Assembly: GCA_019115345.1 (NCBI GenBank) | Contig: DXDV01000031.1 | Location: 1 to 7,556, forward strand | Reading direction: 5' to 3' | Source of the DNA: Candidatus Intestinimonas stercorigallinarum | Lineage (GTDB): Bacteria; Bacillota; Clostridia; Oscillospirales; Oscillospiraceae | DNA length: 7,556 nt | In this document: one piece after another, positions 5,752-7,556 of the stretch | Numbering within the stretch: position 1 is the stretch's first letter | Layout of the letters: each line of letters begins with the position of its first letter | Notes under the pieces: generated by a model | Databases searched by the model: none | Told to the model about the DNA's origin: nothing | The model's input: only the letters and a program-made list of their open reading frames with translations | Made by a program: the position numbers and the translations under genes

Positions 5752-5791
5752 AACGCCTCGGACAGGGTATGCTCTGTTCGGGGCGTTTTTT
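5752..5791 (+). terminator. Strong intrinsic terminator of the rplU-prp-rpmA operon
   Basis: Bases 5752-5765 (AACGCCTCGGACAG) pair with 5774-5787 (CTGTTCGGGGCGTT) over 14 bp including two G-U pairs, with an 8-nt loop and TTTTTT at 5786-5791. It should separate rpmA from obg at the transcript level. Confidence 0.93.
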
Positions 5792-5847
5792 CGCTCCACA
5801 CCAGTCTTGCCGAACGTGCTCCCTCGTCCCAGAAGCCCTCGGCAGAG

Positions 5848-5918
5848 TTTCGCCGCCCGCAGGCGGCGAAATCAAGTGAAAATCTGTTTTTTCCGGGGAC
5901 ATGCGCCTCGGAAAAAAC
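5848..5918. repeat. Two adjacent strong hairpins upstream of obg
   Basis: First hairpin: TTTCGCCGCC (5848-5857) pairs perfectly with GGCGGCGAAA (5862-5871) around CGCA. Second hairpin: GTTTTTTCCGGGG (5886-5898) pairs with CCTCGGAAAAAAC (5906-5918), 13 bp with one G-U, around a 7-nt loop. The second has A and T runs within its arms rather than after them, so it is not a standard terminator. Both are nearly symmetric on the two strands, as in mobile or dispersed palindromic repeats. Confidence 0.75.
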
Positions 5919-5924
5919 ACTGCT

Positions 5925-6079
5925 CAGACCGCAAGTGTGCGCGCAGTAGGACCCAAACAAAGCCCAGCGGAGCGGGTTTGTTTGGGAGAGGAGGGGCAAG
6001 GGAGCAAAGCGATGCCTGGCCGTCAGGCCGGGATGAGCGGTGCGGACTTTGCCCCGACGAGGTACGACGCAGCGGTCTG
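5925..6079 (+). other. Predicted multi-branch RNA-like element between rpmA and obg
   Basis: A closing stem CAGACCGC (5925-5932) with GCGGTCTG (6072-6079) encloses two further arms. Arm one: CCCAAACAAA (5952-5961) with TTTGTTTGGG (5977-5986), plus CCC (5963-5965) with GGG (5974-5976) past a bulged G. Arm two: GGGGCAAGG (5993-6001) with 6047-6055 (one G-U), topped by a hairpin 6015-6021 with 6026-6032 around GTCA. All stems are mutually compatible, so a junction fold is possible on the + strand. No open reading frame here looks like a protein. It matches no RNA family I recognise. It may be a non-coding RNA, an obg leader, or a copy of a large intergenic repeat. Confidence 0.5.
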
Positions 6080-6090
6080 TATCCCATCGA

Positions 6091-6108
6091 AAAAATGCTT
6101 GCATTTTT
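6091..6108. other. Small palindrome just upstream of the obg ribosome binding site
   Basis: AAAAATGC (6091-6098) and GCATTTTT (6101-6108) form an 8-bp perfect inverted repeat with TT between. It ends 8 nt before the obg ribosome binding site AGGAGGT (6117-6123). As RNA the apex would open into a larger loop. It could affect ribosome access or be a protein-binding site; nothing further can be said. I found no convincing -35/-10 pair for obg in 5792-6116. Confidence 0.5.
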
Positions 6109-6130
6109 GAGAATATAGGAGGTGCTGTCG

Positions 6131-7408
6131 ATGCCAGCATTCGTGGATACGGCGAAGATCACCGTAAAGTCCGGCAAGGGGGGCAACGGCGCCGTGGCCT
6201 TCCACCGGGAGAAATATGTGGCGGCCGGCGGCCCCGACGGCGGCGACGGCGGCCGGGGCGGCGACGTGATCCTGAAGGTGGACCCCCACATGTCCACCCT
6301 GATGGACTTCCGCTACAAGCGCAAGTATGTGGCCGGCAACGGCATGGACGGCGCCGGCAAGCGCTGCACCGGTAGGGACGGGGAGGACATGGTCATCAAG
6401 GTCCCCCTGGGCACCGTGGTCCGGGACGCCCAGAGCGGCCAGATCATCGCGGATATGTCCTCCGCCGAGCCCTTCGTCCTCTGCCGGGGGGGCAACGGCG
6501 GCTGGGGCAACAAGCATTTCGCCACCCCCACCCGCCAGGTGCCCAACTTCGCCAAGGCGGGGCTGCCGGGGCAGGAGCGGGAGGTCATCCTGGAGCTGAA
6601 GCTGCTGGCCGACGTGGGGCTGGTGGGCTTCCCCAACGTGGGCAAGTCCACCCTCCTGTCGGTGGTGTCCAAGGCCCGGCCCAAGATCGCCGACTACCAC
6701 TTCACCACCCTCTTTCCCAACCTGGGGGTGGTCTATGTGGACGAGGGGGTCTCCTTCGTCATGGCCGACATCCCCGGCATCATCGAGGGGGCCAGCGAGG
6801 GGGCCGGCCTGGGCCACGACTTCCTTCGGCACATCGACCGCTGCCGCCTGCTCATCCACATCGTGGACGTGTCCGGCCGGGAGGGCCGGGACCCGGTGGC
6901 CGACTTCGAGGCCATCAACGCCGAGCTTGCCCAGTACAGCCCGGAGCTGGCCCAGCGGCCCATGCTGGTGGCGGGCAACAAGGCCGACATCGCCGACGAC
7001 CGCGCCGGGCTGGAGGCCCTCAAGGCCCATGTGGAGGCCAAGGGGCTCACCTTCTTCGAGCTCTCCGCCGCCACCCACCAGGGTGTGGACGCCCTCATGC
7101 GCCACGCCGCCGGGCTCCTCTCCCAACTGCCCCCCATCACCGTCTACGAGCCCGACTACGTCCCCGCCCCCCCGGAGCTGGACACCAGCGGCGACGTCAC
7201 CATCGAGAAGGTGGACGGCGTGTGGATGGTGGACGGGCCCTGGCTCCAGCGGCTCATGGCCAACGTCAACTTCAACGACGTGGAGTCCCGGAACTGGTTC
7301 GACCGGGTCCTCCGGGAGTCCGGCCTCTTCCGGCGGATGGAGGACATGGGCGTCCAGGACGGCGACGCCGTGTGCCTCTACAATCTGGAATTTGAATACC
7401 AAAAATAA
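6131..7408 (+). CDS. obg: Obg (CgtA) family GTPase, 425 aa
   Basis: Obg is an essential GTPase of late 50S assembly, also linked to stress signalling. The glycine-rich Obg fold occupies about residues 1-158, with GKGGNG (15-20), GGPDGGDGGRGG (33-44) and GGNGGWGNKHF (120-130). The G domain follows: G1 GFPNVGKST (166-174), G2 FTTLFPNLG (191-199), G3 DIPGIIEGA (213-221), G4 NKAD (283-286) and G5 SAA (312-314). The C-terminal OCT domain (about 345-425) is present and intact, ending NLEFEYQK. Total length is standard. The ATG at 6131 is chosen because AGGAGGT (6117-6123) is 7 nt upstream; the in-frame GTG at 6122 lies inside that binding site. Obg usually follows rpmA directly; here a terminator and about 340 nt of structured non-coding DNA intervene, so it likely has its own promoter, not identified. 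Confidence 0.98.
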   Translation: MPAFVDTAKITVKSGKGGNGAVAFHREKYVAAGGPDGGDGGRGGDVILKVDPHMSTLMDFRYKRKYVAGNGMDGAGKRCTGRDGEDMVIKVPLGTVVRDAQSGQIIADMSSAEPFVLCRGGNGGWGNKHFATPTRQVPNFAKAGLPGQEREVILELKLLADVGLVGFPNVGKSTLLSVVSKARPKIADYHFTTLFPNLGVVYVDEGVSFVMADIPGIIEGASEGAGLGHDFLRHIDRCRLLIHIVDVSGREGRDPVADFEAINAELAQYSPELAQRPMLVAGNKADIADDRAGLEALKAHVEAKGLTFFELSAATHQGVDALMRHAAGLLSQLPPITVYEPDYVPAPPELDTSGDVTIEKVDGVWMVDGPWLQRLMANVNFNDVESRNWFDRVLRESGLFRRMEDMGVQDGDAVCLYNLEFEYQK

Positions 7409-7440
7409 CAGAACGGAGCGCCTTTCGGCGCTCCGTTCTG
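7409..7440 (+). terminator. Perfect 14-bp hairpin after obg, without T-tract
   Basis: CAGAACGGAGCGCC (7409-7422) pairs perfectly with GGCGCTCCGTTCTG (7427-7440) around TTTC, starting directly after the stop codon at 7406-7408. No T run follows; the next bases begin the second hairpin. It may stabilise the obg mRNA 3' end or act together with the next terminator. Confidence 0.65.
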
Positions 7441-7479
7441 GCTGTCAAAAAAGTCCCTTGAGGGACTTTTTTGACAGCC
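7440..7479. terminator. Bidirectional intrinsic terminator
   Basis: An 18-bp perfect inverted repeat runs 7440-7457 against 7462-7479 with a TTGA loop. Its core AGTCCC-TTGA-GGGACT is flanked by A6 (7447-7452) and T6 (7467-7472), so a GC hairpin followed by a T run exists on both strands. It would terminate obg and any leftward transcript from beyond the window. Confidence 0.9.
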
Positions 7480-7490
7480 GGCATCCCGTT

Positions 7491-7556
7491 ACTTTCCCGC
7501 CCTAGAGAGGGCGGAAAAGTCCTCGCTTTGCTCGCCGCAGCCCTTGCCCTGCAAGG
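7491..7556. repeat. Palindromic intergenic repeat, cut by the window end
   Basis: ACTTTCCCGCCCT (7491-7503) pairs with AGGGCGGAAAAGT (7508-7520), 12 of 13 positions, around AGAG. A second perfect inverted repeat, CCTTGC (7542-7547) with GCAAGG (7551-7556), ends at the window edge and may continue. No coding sequence is seen. It resembles the palindrome-dense spacers elsewhere in the window. Confidence 0.5.

Noticed and set aside
6049..6082. TTGCCC with TGTAT as an obg promoter
   Set aside because: Spacing is about 22 bp with a poor -10, and TTGCCCC is better explained as the 3' strand of a stem with GGGGCAA at 5993.
5621..6118. Plus-strand frame running from within rpmA through the spacer
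   Set aside because: It starts inside rpmA in another frame and crosses the terminator and hairpins. Arg/Ser-rich composition reflects the palindromic DNA.
5748..6140. Minus-strand frame of 130 codons covering most of the rpmA-obg spacer
   Set aside because: It has no ribosome binding site and low-quality composition, and it overlaps palindromes. Similar small frames are often annotated in repeats, but I see no support for a real protein.
6023..7402. Long minus-strand open frame (459 codons) opposite obg
   Set aside because: It is the shadow of a textbook Obg gene, with biased composition and no domain.
1..7556. CRISPR array, tRNA, rRNA, insertion sequence or prophage genes
   Set aside because: No regularly spaced repeats, cloverleaf, transposase or phage motifs were seen on either strand.

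Overview
The window is GC-rich and reads as chromosomal core sequence of a Gram-positive anaerobe. I infer Clostridia, probably Oscillospiraceae (Flavonifractor/Pseudoflavonifractor-like). The grounds are the rplU-prp-rpmA-obg gene order, an L27 with the Firmicutes N-terminal extension, DegV and DUF1836 family proteins, AGGAGG-type ribosome binding sites and strong C/G preference at third codon positions. All nine supported genes lie on the + strand. Genus is an inference only.

Layout. 1-91: a truncated palindromic intergenic repeat. 180-758: an unrecognised 192-aa cytoplasmic protein, followed by a possible weak terminator. 841-1433: an extended -10 promoter with a repeated, operator-like motif, then a DUF1836 protein with a MerR-like helix-turn-helix. 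1502-4455: degV/fakB-type fatty-acid-binding protein, prmA (L11 methyltransferase) and a calcineurin-like metallophosphoesterase with a probable SH3-like C-terminal part. These three are closely spaced with good ribosome binding sites and probably co-transcribed. 4456-4782: a 327-nt non-coding stretch with a near-consensus promoter and a roughly 230-nt, highly folded 5' leader. 4783-5739: rplU (L21), prp (cysteine protease) and rpmA (L27), closed by a strong terminator at 5752-5791. 5792-6130: about 340 nt with no gene but several mutually compatible stems, including a predicted multi-branch fold. 6131-7408: obg GTPase. 7409-7479: two back-to-back perfect hairpins, the second a bidirectional terminator. 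7491-7556: another palindromic intergenic repeat, cut by the window end.

How the genes work together. The second half is the conserved ribosome-assembly cluster. L21 and L27 are 50S proteins, Prp trims the N-terminal extension of L27, Obg is a late 50S assembly GTPase, and upstream PrmA methylates L11. DegV (fatty-acid binding) and the phosphoesterase are not obviously part of that theme.

No CRISPR, transposase, phage gene, tRNA or rRNA was seen. The least explained DNA is in the two long non-coding stretches around the rplU operon: a long nested hairpin and an ATG-TAG start-stop in the rplU leader, and a branched structured element between rpmA and obg. These are the best candidates for something undescribed. 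Both could instead be copies of intergenic repeat families, which needs a genome search to settle.
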